Origin: Mycobacterium sp. 4858
Lineage (GTDB): Bacteria; Actinomycetota; Actinomycetes; Mycobacteriales; Mycobacteriaceae
DNA: 64,000 bases
NCBI RefSeq assembly: GCF_900240975.1
Contig: NZ_LT968776.1
Span: forward strand, 1,116,001-1,180,000
Reading direction: 5' to 3'
A program made the translations under genes and the position numbers. This document shows positions 9,963 to 22,807 of this stretch, in pieces (the first letter of the stretch is position 1; the number at the start of each line of letters is the position of its first letter). The notes below the pieces were generated by a model, which was given only the letters and a program-made list of their open reading frames with translations, searched no databases and was not told the DNA's origin.

Positions 9963-10294
9963 GCGCGCTTCACCGCGTCGGCGGCGATCAAAACCTCCCG
10001 GGAATGCGCCGCCGTCGGGCTGGCGGCCATCCGCGATACCGAGTTGCACAGCCAGGTGAGCGCCTCCCGCAGGCCGGCGTCGGACGCCGCGTCACGGTGC
10101 TGCCGCAACTCGGCGAGCACGCCCTCGAGGCCGGAGCGGCGGACCTGCGTCGCCTTCTCGACCTCCTTGAGCAGCTGTGGCAGCGCTCGCGGTGCGTCGC
10201 GGTCCCGCCGCCGGCGGAACCAGAATCGATCGTTGGGAATAGCGGGGCCCTCGCGGTTCGGCGGGAAGATTCGGCGCCGTCGCGGCGACGGCAT
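9959..10294 (-). CDS. Small helical protein of unknown function
   Basis: A 111-residue ORF with a very basic N-terminus (MPSPRRRRIF) and two helical, charged segments (LPQLLKEVEKATQVRR and LEGVLAELRQHRD). I do not recognise a family. The composition of the C-terminal 75 residues looks like a real soluble helical protein, and it fills the space between the aminotransferase stop, which it overlaps by four bases, and dacB1, from which it diverges. Arginine-rich ORFs also arise by chance in GC-rich DNA, so it may be spurious at its 5' end. Confidence 0.55.
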   Translation of the reverse strand: MPSPRRRRIFPPNREGPAIPNDRFWFRRRRDRDAPRALPQLLKEVEKATQVRRSGLEGVLAELRQHRDAASDAGLREALTWLCNSVSRMAASPTAAHSREVLIAADAVKRA

Positions 10295-10411
10295 GCCCAG
10301 CGTAGTGGCTCGCCCGCGTTCCCGCCGCCCGGCGATGTCGCAACTTCCGTCTCACCAGTCACAGCGCGGCTCCCCCGAATCGGCCCGTCGATCGCCTAGT
10401 CTGCACAAGCA

Positions 10412-11662
10412 ATGAACTTCCTACGCCCCGCATCGTGCCTGGCAGTGGCCGTTTTCCTGATCGCCGCTCCGGTGACGCTGGCCGCCCCCGCCGCGCTGCC
10501 GGTCGGAAGGGCCGAGCCCGGCGCCGAGCCCAACGCCGCGCCCGCGAACTGCCCGTTCAAGGTGAACACCCCGCCCGCGGTGGACTCGTCGGAGGTGCCC
10601 CAGGCCGGCGACCCGCCGATCCCGCTGGCGGTGCCCCCCAAGCCGGTCGGCGGCGAGGCGCTGGGCAGCTGCGGGATCGTCGCCGCCCCCGATACGCCGC
10701 CGCTGCCCACCGATGTCTCCGCCGACGCATGGTTGGTGGCGGACCTGGACAGCGGCGCCGTGATCGCCGCCAAGGACCCGCACGGCCGTCACCGCCCCGC
10801 CAGCATCATCAAGGTCTTGGTCGCGATGGCGTCCATCAACGCGCTCAACCTGAACAAGTCGGTTCCCGGCACCGCCGAGGACGCGGCCGCCGAGGGCACC
10901 AAGGTCGGCGTCGAAGAGGGCGGCGTGTTCACCGTCAACCAGCTGCTGCACGGCCTGCTGATGCACTCCGGCAACGACGCCGCGCACGCGCTGGCCATGC
11001 AACTCGGCGGCATGCAGCAGGCGGTGGAGAAGATCAACGTGCTCGCCGCCAAGCTCGGCGGCAAGGACACCCGGGTGGCGACGCCGTCCGGCCTGGACGG
11101 GCCGGGCATGAGCACCTCGGCCTACGACATCAGCCTGTTCTATCGGTACGCCTGGCAGAACCCGACTTTCGCCGACATCGTCGCCACGCGGACGTTCGAT
11201 TTCCCCGGCCACGGCGACCACCCCGGCTACGAGTTGGAAAACGACAACCAGCTGCTCTACAAGTACCCGGGCGCGCTGGGCGGAAAGACCGGCTACACCG
11301 ACGACGCCGGCCAGACGTTCGTCGGTGCGGCCAACCACAACGGCCGGCGGCTCATGGCGGTGCTGCTGCACGGGACGCGGCAGCCGATCGCCCCGTGGGA
11401 GCAGGCGGCCCACCTGCTGGACTACGGATTCAGCACGCCGCAGGGCACCCAGGTCGGCAACCTGATCGAGCCCGATCCCTCGCTGGCGCCCGCCAAACGC
11501 GACAGCGCCGCCGACCGGCAAGCCAGCGGCGCCCAGGCCGCGGGGCTCCTCCCCTCGGCGGACGCGTTGCCCATCCGGGTGGGCGTCGCCGTCATCGGAG
11601 CCATCGTCGTGTTCAGTTTGATCATGGTCGCACGCTCGATGAACCGCCGGCCCCAACACTGA
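10412..11662 (+). CDS. dacB1: D-alanyl-D-alanine carboxypeptidase DacB1
   Basis: Penicillin-binding serine peptidase that trims the terminal D-alanine of peptidoglycan pentapeptides outside the membrane. The 416-residue protein has an N-terminal signal sequence (residues 1-28), a Pro/Ala-rich linker, and the three active-site motifs: SIIK at residues 131-134, SGN, and KTG at residues 292-294. A hydrophobic helix near residues 388-408 followed by RSMNRR anchors the C-terminus. TAGTCT at 10397-10402 is a likely -10, nine bases before the ATG. Downstream lies the convergent DoxDA gene, 18 bases after the stop. Confidence 0.94.
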   Translation: MNFLRPASCLAVAVFLIAAPVTLAAPAALPVGRAEPGAEPNAAPANCPFKVNTPPAVDSSEVPQAGDPPIPLAVPPKPVGGEALGSCGIVAAPDTPPLPTDVSADAWLVADLDSGAVIAAKDPHGRHRPASIIKVLVAMASINALNLNKSVPGTAEDAAAEGTKVGVEEGGVFTVNQLLHGLLMHSGNDAAHALAMQLGGMQQAVEKINVLAAKLGGKDTRVATPSGLDGPGMSTSAYDISLFYRYAWQNPTFADIVATRTFDFPGHGDHPGYELENDNQLLYKYPGALGGKTGYTDDAGQTFVGAANHNGRRLMAVLLHGTRQPIAPWEQAAHLLDYGFSTPQGTQVGNLIEPDPSLAPAKRDSAADRQASGAQAAGLLPSADALPIRVGVAVIGAIVVFSLIMVARSMNRRPQH

Positions 11663-11680
11663 GTCGGGGCCGGCGGAAGG

Positions 11681-12718
11681 TCACCCTCCGGTGACCGGTA
11701 TTTGCCAGCGGACGCCGCTCACGTCGGTGAGGATAAGGGCGTAACTCCGATTCTTGTCAATTGCGACGGCCCCGGTGTTGAGCGAGATCCGGGCTTTGGC
11801 TCCCAACGGTATGACCAGGCCGCACGTCCCCGGTTTCACCGCCGCCACATGGTAATTGACGATGTCGCTCTTGGGCAGCTGGCTCAGCTGTGGCCCGGCA
11901 ATTTTCAAGATCGTCTTACCGTCATCGACTAGAGCGACACTGACCAGGAATGAGCCGTACACGTCCACGCCTTCGGTCCGATAGACGGTAAACCGCAAAC
12001 CACCGTCCGTGATACTGGTGTCGGATATCTCGACCACCGGTTTGATCGATTTGTTGTGCAGCGGTCCATAGACACCGCCATGGAAATACTGGTTGGTCAC
12101 CAGCGTTACTGCGAGCACCGCAGCCGCCCCGATGACGACGGCCCGCTTGCTGACCGTCGATTCACCCGAAGCGAGCCAGGTAAACCGCTTGCTCCGGGTG
12201 AAGCTCAAGCCCTTGCGCCTCAGCAGGGCATCGACCGAGTACTCGCCGCCACCGCCGAGCAAGAACGCGACGCCGGACGCGATACCCAGAATTCCGATCT
12301 GCCATTCATCGAGACAGGTGGTGCCCAGCCACCCCGCGCTCAGCAGAATGCCGAAAGCCAGCAGCATGGCGCTCGCACCCATTGCCCGGGTGAATATCCC
12401 GAGCATGAGGCACAATCCGACGAGCGCTTCCACCATCGTGAACGCAATCATGGACCATTTCAAAATATCCGGGTGCAGCACAACGTAATTTATGACCGGC
12501 TTGATGCCCAGCGCGTTGGGGAGGAAATTGTTGAACTTCTCTCCGACATAGCCGGCGGCGCTGGGGTCCAGCTTGTCGGCGAGAATTGCCCGGCGCCAAA
12601 ATGCCGAGAAATATGTCCAGCCGACAACAAGCCGAAGCGGAAGGAGAATGAGCGCGGCTGACGAGCTTTGGGTGGTGGGCGAAACAGCGAGGCCTTGATT
12701 TTGCATTGAATGTGCCAT
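11681..12718 (-). CDS. DoxD-DoxA fusion (thiosulfate:quinone oxidoreductase-like) membrane protein
   Basis: A 345-residue protein with two parts. Residues 20-165 resemble the DoxD/DoxX membrane domain: about four hydrophobic segments, including LLPLRLVVGWTYF, the IAFTMVEALVGLCLMLGIF segment and the ILGIASGVAFLLGG segment. After a further membrane helix (around 190-208) residues 215-345 form an extracytoplasmic domain like DoxA, the second small subunit of archaeal thiosulfate:quinone oxidoreductase. Fused DoxDA proteins are known in some bacteria. The gene is richer in A and T at third positions than its neighbours, which suggests acquisition. The first ATG has AAAGG directly before it; ATG 12706 is an alternative start. 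Electron donor unknown. Confidence 0.8.
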   Translation of the reverse strand: MAHSMQNQGLAVSPTTQSSSAALILLPLRLVVGWTYFSAFWRRAILADKLDPSAAGYVGEKFNNFLPNALGIKPVINYVVLHPDILKWSMIAFTMVEALVGLCLMLGIFTRAMGASAMLLAFGILLSAGWLGTTCLDEWQIGILGIASGVAFLLGGGGEYSVDALLRRKGLSFTRSKRFTWLASGESTVSKRAVVIGAAAVLAVTLVTNQYFHGGVYGPLHNKSIKPVVEISDTSITDGGLRFTVYRTEGVDVYGSFLVSVALVDDGKTILKIAGPQLSQLPKSDIVNYHVAAVKPGTCGLVIPLGAKARISLNTGAVAIDKNRSYALILTDVSGVRWQIPVTGG

Positions 12719-12823
12719 CCTTTAAAACAACGAACATGATCATGGAAATGGATGGCCGAAGGAATTGGCGAGCTCTGTCCGCGGTGGCGAGAGCAGCATT
12801 TCCCTCCGGCGACGAGGTCTTCC

Positions 12824-13249
12824 TCAGCGCCGGAGCAAGCAGAGCAGATGAAGGCGAGCACGTCCGCCGAAAACACGGGGACCGTGCGTAGATTGTGGCG
12901 GAGGTGCTCTGGCGGTCCTCCCGGAGACATCGATCCCCTGGGTAACGCCGACCGCGGGCGTGCTCCGTGAGTCATCGGTTCCGGACGCCGAACCACTCGC
13001 AACGAGGGTGAAATCGCCGCCGCGGCACAGCTCGCCGGGGGTGGCCTTGTGCTGCGTCGACGCGGCGCGCGTGTGCTCAATGAGCTGCTCACCGACGGGG
13101 ATCGCCGCCCGTGCGGATTCATGATGCATCGCAGCGACGGTGGTCAAAGCTCCGAGCGTGCGCGGGCAGTGCGTGAGAGCAAGCGGCGCCAGAAGGGCGA
13201 TAGCCGCGACTGCCGCCCAGCGCAGTCCTCGAAGTCGATTCAGCCGCAC
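12824..13249 (-). CDS. Small exported protein, weakly LpqS-like
   Basis: A 141-residue ORF with a basic N-terminus and a hydrophobic segment WAAVAAIALLAPLALTHC in residues 11-28, then His- and Cys-containing hydrophilic sequence (MHHES, ELCRGG) and a C-terminal LHLLCLLRR. This plan, one membrane or signal segment, scattered His/Cys and a Cys-Arg-Arg end, resembles the copper-induced lipoprotein LpqS, but similarity is weak and I see no RicR operator. It begins with GTG, is transcribed towards the DoxDA gene 105 bases away and may form an operon with it. The 3' reading frame is not certain. Confidence 0.5.
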   Translation of the reverse strand: MRLNRLRGLRWAAVAAIALLAPLALTHCPRTLGALTTVAAMHHESARAAIPVGEQLIEHTRAASTQHKATPGELCRGGDFTLVASGSASGTDDSRSTPAVGVTQGIDVSGRTARAPPPQSTHGPRVFGGRARLHLLCLLRR

Positions 13250-13356
13250 GATCTAGAGATCCCGCGGTCCAAGGCGCACGCGGCCCAAGATAGCACCGGC
13301 GCCGGGGGACGCGGGCGGGTCCGGGTTTCTGCCGAATAGGCGCGGGGCCGCGACAC

Positions 13357-13362
13357 TAGACT
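13357..13362 (+). promoter_or_regulatory. -10 element of a leaderless sugI-nagA transcript
   Basis: TAGACT followed by seven bases and then the sugI ATG. This is the standard spacing for a mycobacterial leaderless mRNA whose first base is the A of the start codon, and no ribosome site is present. Confidence 0.5.
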
Positions 13363-13369
13363 CACCGAG

Positions 13370-14697
13370 ATGACTGATGCCCGGCGGGGATTGCGGGTCG
13401 GATTGACCGCCGCCAGCATCGGCGTCATCTACGGCTACGACCTGTCCATCATCGCCGGCGCGCAGCTCTACGTCACCGAGGACTTCGGCCTGTCGACGCG
13501 GCAACAGGAACTGCTGACGACGATGGTGGTGCTCGGCCAGATCGCCGGGGCGCTCGGTGCGGGCGTGCTGGCCAACGCGATCGGGCGCAAGAAGTCGGTG
13601 GTGCTGTTGCTGGTCGCGTACGCGGCGTTCGCCCTGCTGGGCGCGCTCTCGGTGTCGCTGCCGATGCTGTTGGCGGCCCGGCTCCTGCTGGGCCTGACCC
13701 TCGGCGTGGCGGTGGTGGTGGTCCCGGTGTACGTGGCGGAGTCGGCCCCGACGGCGGTGCGCGGCTCGCTGCTGACGGCCTATCAACTGGCCATCGTCAG
13801 CGGACTCATCGTGGGCTACCTGACCGGGTACCTGCTGGCCGGCACCCACAGCTGGCGGTGGATGCTGGGACTGGCCATCGTGCCCGCAATACTGTTGTTG
13901 CCGTTGCTGATTCGCGCGCCCGACACGGCGCGGTGGTACGTGCTCAAGGGCCGGCCCGACGAGGCCCGCCAGGCGTTGCTTCGCGTGGAGCCGGACGCCC
14001 GGGTCGACGAGGAGCTCGCCGAGATCGGCCGCGCGCTGAGCGAAGGGAGCGGCGGCTGGTCGGAGATGCTGCGCCCACCGTATTCGCGGGCCACCGCCTT
14101 CGTGATCACGCTCGGCTTCCTGATCCAGATCACCGGGATCAACGCGATCATCTATTACAGCCCACGGATTTTCCAGGCGATGGGCTTCACGGGCAACTTC
14201 GCGCTGCTTGCGCTGCCGGCCCTGGTCCAGGTCGCCGGGTTGGCCGCCGTGGGCGCGTCGCTGCTGCTCGTCGACCGGGTGGGCCGGCGCCCAATTCTGT
14301 TGTCCGGCATCGCGATGATGGTCGCCGCCGACGCCGTGTTGATGGCGGTGTTCGGGCGGGGCCTTGGGGGCGCGGCACTCGGCTTCGCCGGGATACTGTT
14401 GTTCATCGTCGGCTACACCATGGGTTTCGGCTCCCTGGGCTGGGTGTACGCCAGCGAGAGCTTCCCGTCCCGGCTGCGGTCCATCGGGTCGAGCACCATG
14501 CTCACCTCGAACCTGGTGGCCAACGCGATCGTCGCCGCCGTGTTTCTCACCATGCTGCATTCCCTGGGCGGCGCAGGCACTTTCGCGGTGTTCGCCGCCC
14601 TGGCGGTGATCGCGTTCGTCGTCGTATACCGGTATGCGCCGGAGACCAAGGGGCGCCAGCTGGAGGAGATCCGGCACTTCTGGGAGAACGGCGGCCG

Positions 14698-14704
<7 letters not shown>
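13370..14704 (+). CDS. sugI: MFS sugar transporter SugI
   Basis: Proton-linked sugar importer of the major facilitator superfamily. The 444-residue protein has twelve hydrophobic segments and the family signatures: GRKKS after helix 2, YVAESAPTAVRG after helix 4, the sugar-contact segment QITGINAIIYYSP, DRVGRRP after helix 8 and PETKGRQLEEI at the end. Substrate unknown, but its overlap of seven bases with nagA suggests an amino sugar or a breakdown product. It begins at the ATG seven bases after TAGACT. Confidence 0.92.
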
Positions 14705-15815
<1,111 letters not shown>

Positions 15816-15819
<4 letters not shown>

Positions 15820-16844
15820 CGCAGCCATCGCGTGACGCGGGAGAGGGCCAGCGCCCCAACGGCTCCCAACGCCATCGCGGTCAGCGTCTGACGCGTGCTG
15901 ATGCCCTCGTCCAGTTGCACGCGCGGGGCGATGATCGCCGGCGCGGGCGGGGCGACATGACGGAAGCGCGGGTGACCGGATGCCGTCGCCGCCCATGCCG
16001 TGCAGAAGAGCACGAGATACGCGGTGATGTAAGCGAACACCATCAGACCCAGCACCGGGCCGAAGGTGGCGCCCGCGGGGCTGCGCAGGACCACCCGCAG
16101 ATAGATCGAGGCCACCTGTTTGAACACTTCGAAGCCGATCGCCGCCAACAGCGCGCCGCGCGCCGAATCGGCCACGCTGACTTTCTCGCGGGGCAGCCGG
16201 GCGATCATCCAGGCGAACAGCAGCCAGGACACCGCCGTCGAGATCACGATCGACAGCGCTGTGAACAACCAGTCGAACACCAGAAGCTGCGGTATGCCAA
16301 GCCATTTCAGCAAGGCCGACATCGGTGCCTCATGGCCCAGGGTGGTCAGGCCGATGGTCGCCATGGTCACCGCGAAGGTGCCCACCATGGCCAACAGGTC
16401 GGAGAACTTGTTGTGCACGAAGCCCGGCGACTCGATGCGGTCGTCCCACCACATCTCGGTCAACGCCTGGCGCAGATGTGACATCCAGCCCAGACCGGCC
16501 CAGAGGGCCGTGGCCAGGCCGATGACACCCACCGATGCCCGCGCGTGGATCGCCGAGTTCATCAGGTCCAGCAGCTGATCTCCCAGGGCGCCGGTCACCT
16601 GGGACCGGATGTGGTCGTCGATCGTTCTCAACAGTTCCGGCCGTCGGACCAGGATGAACCCGAAGGCCGCGAAACCGACCATCAGCAAAGGGAATAGCGC
16701 GAAGATCGTGTAATAGGTGAGCCCGGCGGCGAAGAACCCGCCGTTGCGGTCGTCGAAACGCTGGTAGGCGCGGATGACATGGTCGAGCCACGCGTGCCGG
16801 TCCCGTAGCCGATCGAGGACGCCCGCCTTCGCCGGCTCGCTCAT
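15816..16844 (-). CDS. YihY/BrkB-family inner membrane protein (YhjD-like)
   Basis: A 342-residue polytopic protein of the YihY (formerly RNase BN) family. It has the family opening RAYQRFDDRNGGFFAAGLTYYTIFALFPLLM, about six further hydrophobic segments and a C-terminal segment LTAMALGAVGALALSRV. The function of the family is not settled; YhjD homologues have been linked to lipid or LPS transport in enterobacteria. The ATG (MSEPAKAG) lies seven bases after the trpS stop, with G/A-rich sequence before it, so it is co-transcribed with trpS. Confidence 0.88.
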
Positions 16845-16851
16845 GGTGAAC

Positions 16852-17886
<1,035 letters not shown>

Positions 17887-17976
17887 TCACGCGGCCCGCT
17901 GGCGCCGAGTCCCCGGCCAGCCGGGCGCTCGCCTTCGAGTTCCCGGCCCGCCGGGCGCTCGCGCTGCGCCTCGCTT

Positions 17977-17995
17977 GCGGTACCGGCGGTACCGC
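17977..17995. promoter_or_regulatory. Perfect 8-bp dyad upstream of the hydrolase gene
   Basis: GCGGTACC-GGC-GGTACCGC is a perfect inverted repeat, followed at once by TTTAAT (17997-18002), a good -10 element nine bases before the hydrolase ATG. The dyad therefore covers the place of the -35 region and spacer, as an operator would. A hairpin role in RNA is also possible. Confidence 0.45.
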
Positions 17996-18011
17996 CTTTA
18001 ATGTCGGCGGT

Positions 18012-18881
18012 ATGGGGAGCAAGAGGATCAACAGCAACACGGGGACCCGGCCACCGATCCGCCTCGGCTCGGGGGAGCCGGTGCTGTTGCTGCATCCGTT
18101 CCTGCTGTCACAGGCGGTGTGGGAGGACGTCGCCCAGCGGTTGGCCGGCACCGGGCGCTACGAGGTGTTCGCCCCGACGATGGCCGGCCACAACGGCGGC
18201 CCCTCCGCGGGCACCTGGTTCCTGTCCTCGGCGGTCCTGGCAGACCACGTGGAACAGCAGATGGACGAGCTGGGCTGGGACACCGCCCACATTGTGGGCA
18301 ACTCGCTGGGCGGCTGGGTGGCGTTCGAACTCGAGCGGCGCGGGCGGGCGCGCAGCGTCATGGGCATCGCCCCGGCCGGGGGTTGGACGCGCTGGAGCCC
18401 GGCCAAGTTCGAGGTGATCGCCAAGTTCATCCTGGGCATTCCGCTGCTGGTGCTGGCCTGGCTGTTCGGCCCGAAGGTGATGCGCCTGCCGTTCAGCCGG
18501 CAGCTGGCCACCTACGCGATCAGCGCGCGGCCCGACGGGGTCACCGAGGAGCAGCTGCTCGGCTGCATCGACGACGTCGCCCACTGCCCTGCGTATTTCC
18601 AGCTGCTGGTCAAGTCGCTGCTGCTGCACGGCCTGCGGGAGCTGGCCGAGAACGCCGTCCCGGCGCACCTGGTGATCTGCGAGAAAGACCGGATCGTGCC
18701 CGCACCCAGGTTCAGCAGGCATTTCACCACCCACCTGCCCGACGACCACCAGGTCACCGAGCTCGACGGCGTAGGGCACATCCCGATGTTCGAGGCGCCG
18801 GAGCGCGTCGCCGAACTGATCACCGAGTTCCTCGACGAGTGCAGCTCGGCGACCCGGGGCGCCAACCCATCGGCTAGCTGA
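18012..18881 (+). CDS. Alpha/beta-hydrolase
   Basis: A 289-residue hydrolase of unknown substrate. The oxyanion segment LLLHPFLLS, the nucleophile elbow GNSLGG, the acid region [11 protein letters not shown] and the catalytic histidine in [12 protein letters not shown] are all present, in the order of the fold. A cap region with hydrophobic helices lies between residues 130 and 200. As I recall, the M. tuberculosis homologue is split over Rv3337/Rv3338; here it is one intact frame. TTTAAT precedes the ATG by nine bases, so the mRNA is probably leaderless. It overlaps convergent icd1 by eight bases. Confidence 0.85.
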   Translation: MGSKRINSNTGTRPPIRLGSGEPVLLLHPFLLSQAVWEDVAQRLAGTGRYEVFAPTMAGHNGGPSAGTWFLSSAVLADHVEQQMDELGWDTAHIVGNSLGGWVAFELERRGRARSVMGIAPAGGWTRWSPAKFEVIAKFILGIPLLVLAWLFGPKVMRLPFSRQLATYAISARPDGVTEEQLLGCIDDVAHCPAYFQLLVKSLLLHGLRELAENAVPAHLVICEKDRIVPAPRFSRHFTTHLPDDHQVTELDGVGHIPMFEAPERVAELITEFLDECSSATRGANPSAS

Positions 18882-20103
18882 CCAGCTTCTTTTCCAGGTT
18901 CTCGGCGATCGAGTTGAGGAACTCCTCGCTCTGCTGCCATTCCTGCTCGGGCCCGATGAGGATGGCCAGGTCCTTGGTCATCTTCCCGCTCTCGACCGTC
19001 GCGACCACCACGTCCTCCAGCGTCTGCGCGAACTCGATCACCTCCGGGGTGTCGTCGAGCTTGCCGCGGTGCTGCAGCCCCCGCGTCCAGGCGAAGATCG
19101 AGGCGATCGGGTTCGTCGAGGTCGGCTTGCCGGCCTGGTATTGGCGGAAGTGCCGGGTGACGGTGCCGTGCGCGGCCTCGGCCTCGACCGTCTTGCCGTC
19201 GGCGGTCATCAGCACCGACGTCATCAGCCCCAGCGAGCCGTAGCCCTGGGCGACCAGGTCGGACTGGACGTCGCCGTCGTAGTTCTTGCAGGCCCACACG
19301 TAGCCGCCCTCCCACTTCAGGCAGGCGGCGACCATGTCGTCGATCAGCCGGTGCTCGTAAGTCAGCCCCTCGGCCTCGAACTTGTCTTTGAACTCCTCGT
19401 CGTAGATGCGCTGGAACTCGTCTTTGAACATGCCGTCGTAGGCCTTGAGGATGGTGTTCTTGGTGGACAGGTACACCGGCCACTTGGCGTTGAGACCGTA
19501 CGCCAGCGAGGCGCGCGCGAAGTCGCGGACGGATTCCTTGAAGTTGTACATCCCCATCACGACGCCGCCGTCGTCGGGAATGGACACCACCTCGTGGACC
19601 ATCGGCTCGCTGCCGTCCGAGGGCGTGAACGTGATCGAGACGGTGCCCGGCTTGTCGACCTTGAAGTTGGTCGCCCGGTACTGGTCGCCGAAGGCGTGGC
19701 GGCCGATGACGATCGGCTTGGTCCAGCCCGGCACCAGCCGCGGCACGTTCGAGATGACGATCGGCTCGCGAAAGATGGTGCCACCCAAGATGTTCCGGAT
19801 TGTCCCGTTGGGCGACAGCCACATCTTCTTCAGGTTGAATTCGGAGACGCGCGCCTCGTCGGGGGTGATGGTGGCGCACTTGACCCCGACGCCGTGCTTC
19901 TTGATGGCGTACGCGGCGTCGATGGTCACCTGGTCGTTGGTGCGGTCGCGGTTTTCGATGCCGAGGTCGTAGTACTCGAGGTTGATGTCCAGATGCGGCA
20001 GGATCAGCAGGTCCTTGATGAACTTCCAGATGACGCGGGTCATCTCGTCACCGTCGAGCTCGACGACCGGCCCTTTGACCTTGATCTTCTGTTCGCCTGC
20101 CAT
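18874..20103 (-). CDS. icd1: NADP-dependent isocitrate dehydrogenase, homodimeric type
   Basis: Oxidative decarboxylation of isocitrate to 2-oxoglutarate in the TCA cycle. The 409-residue protein is of the eukaryote-like dimeric class: [10 protein letters not shown] near the start, SPNGTIRN (substrate-binding Ser-Asn loop), the metal-binding DDMVAA region and [12 protein letters not shown]. It shows no relation in sequence to the monomeric Icd2, which lies directly upstream on the same strand with 34 bases between. The ATG is at the usual family position ([12 protein letters not shown]). Confidence 0.96.
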   Translation of the reverse strand: MAGEQKIKVKGPVVELDGDEMTRVIWKFIKDLLILPHLDINLEYYDLGIENRDRTNDQVTIDAAYAIKKHGVGVKCATITPDEARVSEFNLKKMWLSPNGTIRNILGGTIFREPIVISNVPRLVPGWTKPIVIGRHAFGDQYRATNFKVDKPGTVSITFTPSDGSEPMVHEVVSIPDDGGVVMGMYNFKESVRDFARASLAYGLNAKWPVYLSTKNTILKAYDGMFKDEFQRIYDEEFKDKFEAEGLTYEHRLIDDMVAACLKWEGGYVWACKNYDGDVQSDLVAQGYGSLGLMTSVLMTADGKTVEAEAAHGTVTRHFRQYQAGKPTSTNPIASIFAWTRGLQHRGKLDDTPEVIEFAQTLEDVVVATVESGKMTKDLAILIGPEQEWQQSEEFLNSIAENLEKKLVS

Positions 20104-20137
20104 ATCGAGTTCGACTTTCCCTTCGCGGCCCTTGATT

Positions 20138-22378
<2,241 letters not shown>

Positions 22379-22524
22379 GGTCCCTCTCCCGGCGTGGAAA
22401 ACCTCGAATATCGGTCAGATCTGTGGGGGGCTCAGCGTTCTTGCTGCCACGTTATCAAGGGCGTTTGGGCAGGTGTCGACCTGCCATTGGCATCCAGTCG
22501 GCACAGTAAGATAGTCTCCGTATT

Positions 22525-22642
22525 GGTCATGAGCGCCAGCATCAAGCCCCGGCTTGCTGGCCGGCAACCCTCCAACCGCGGTGGGGTGCCCCGGGTGATG
22601 ACCAGGTCTAGTAGCCACAGGCTGCGCGGCAAGCGCGGGTCC
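22525..22642 (+). ncRNA. SAM-IV riboswitch aptamer
   Basis: The sequence closely follows the mycobacterial SAM-IV aptamer as I remember it: GGTCATGAG at the 5' end, the conserved core CAAGCCCCGGCTTGCTGGCC and GGCAACCCTCC, a P1 closure GATGACC, and the 3' segment GCGGCAAGCGCGGGTC. P1 pairs 22525-22530 with 22598-22603 perfectly. SAM-IV riboswitches bind S-adenosylmethionine and control methionine genes in actinobacteria; this one stands before the OAH sulfhydrylase and MetX genes. The rest of the 22379-22807 spacer holds its expression platform and a cysteine-rich short ORF. Confidence 0.93.
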
Positions 22643-22669
22643 GCCATAACGGACCCCTGACTAGAGGGG
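22637..22669 (+). promoter_or_regulatory. Candidate SAM-IV expression platform sequestering a Shine-Dalgarno site
   Basis: GGGTCCG (22637-22643) can pair with CGGACCC (22650-22656). Its left arm belongs to the 3' end of the aptamer. CCCC (22654-22657), in part the right arm, can instead pair with GGGG (22666-22669), the ribosome site of the short cysteine-rich ORF. The two hairpins exclude each other, as expected for a translational switch. No U-tract follows, so a terminator is less likely. Confidence 0.5.
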
Positions 22670-22677
22670 AAGACGTG

Positions 22678-22737
22678 ATGTGCACATCTTTAGCTCTTTG
22701 CGATCGGCTCATGTGCCGTAGCGCGTGTCGCTGTTGA
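22678..22737 (+). CDS. Cysteine-rich leader peptide, 19 residues
   Basis: ATG seven bases after AGAGGGGA opens a frame coding MCTSLALCDRLMCRSACRC and ending in TGA. Five of 19 residues are cysteine, the last two near the stop. Cysteine-rich short upstream ORFs are known in mycobacteria as cysteine-responsive attenuators of sulfur operons, so this is probably a sensing leader for metC, whose GTG lies 70 bases after its stop. A GTG directly before the ATG is in frame. Translation is inferred; I have no expression evidence. Confidence 0.55.
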   Translation: MCTSLALCDRLMCRSACRC

Positions 22738-22807
22738 CCCGCGGCCGCCCAGCCGCCGGCATCCCCGATACCCGATTCGCAGATCTCGAGCCAGAAAGCA
22801 ACCGCAC

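Noticed and set aside
12719..13340. RicR copper operator near the LpqS-like gene
   Set aside because: No TACCC-N5-GGGTA-like sequence is present upstream of either gene, so copper control is not supported.
22379..22524. A second gene or transcript terminator between icd2 and the riboswitch
   Set aside because: I found no ORF with a ribosome site and no GC stem with a T-tract; the stretch probably holds the promoters of icd2 and metC.
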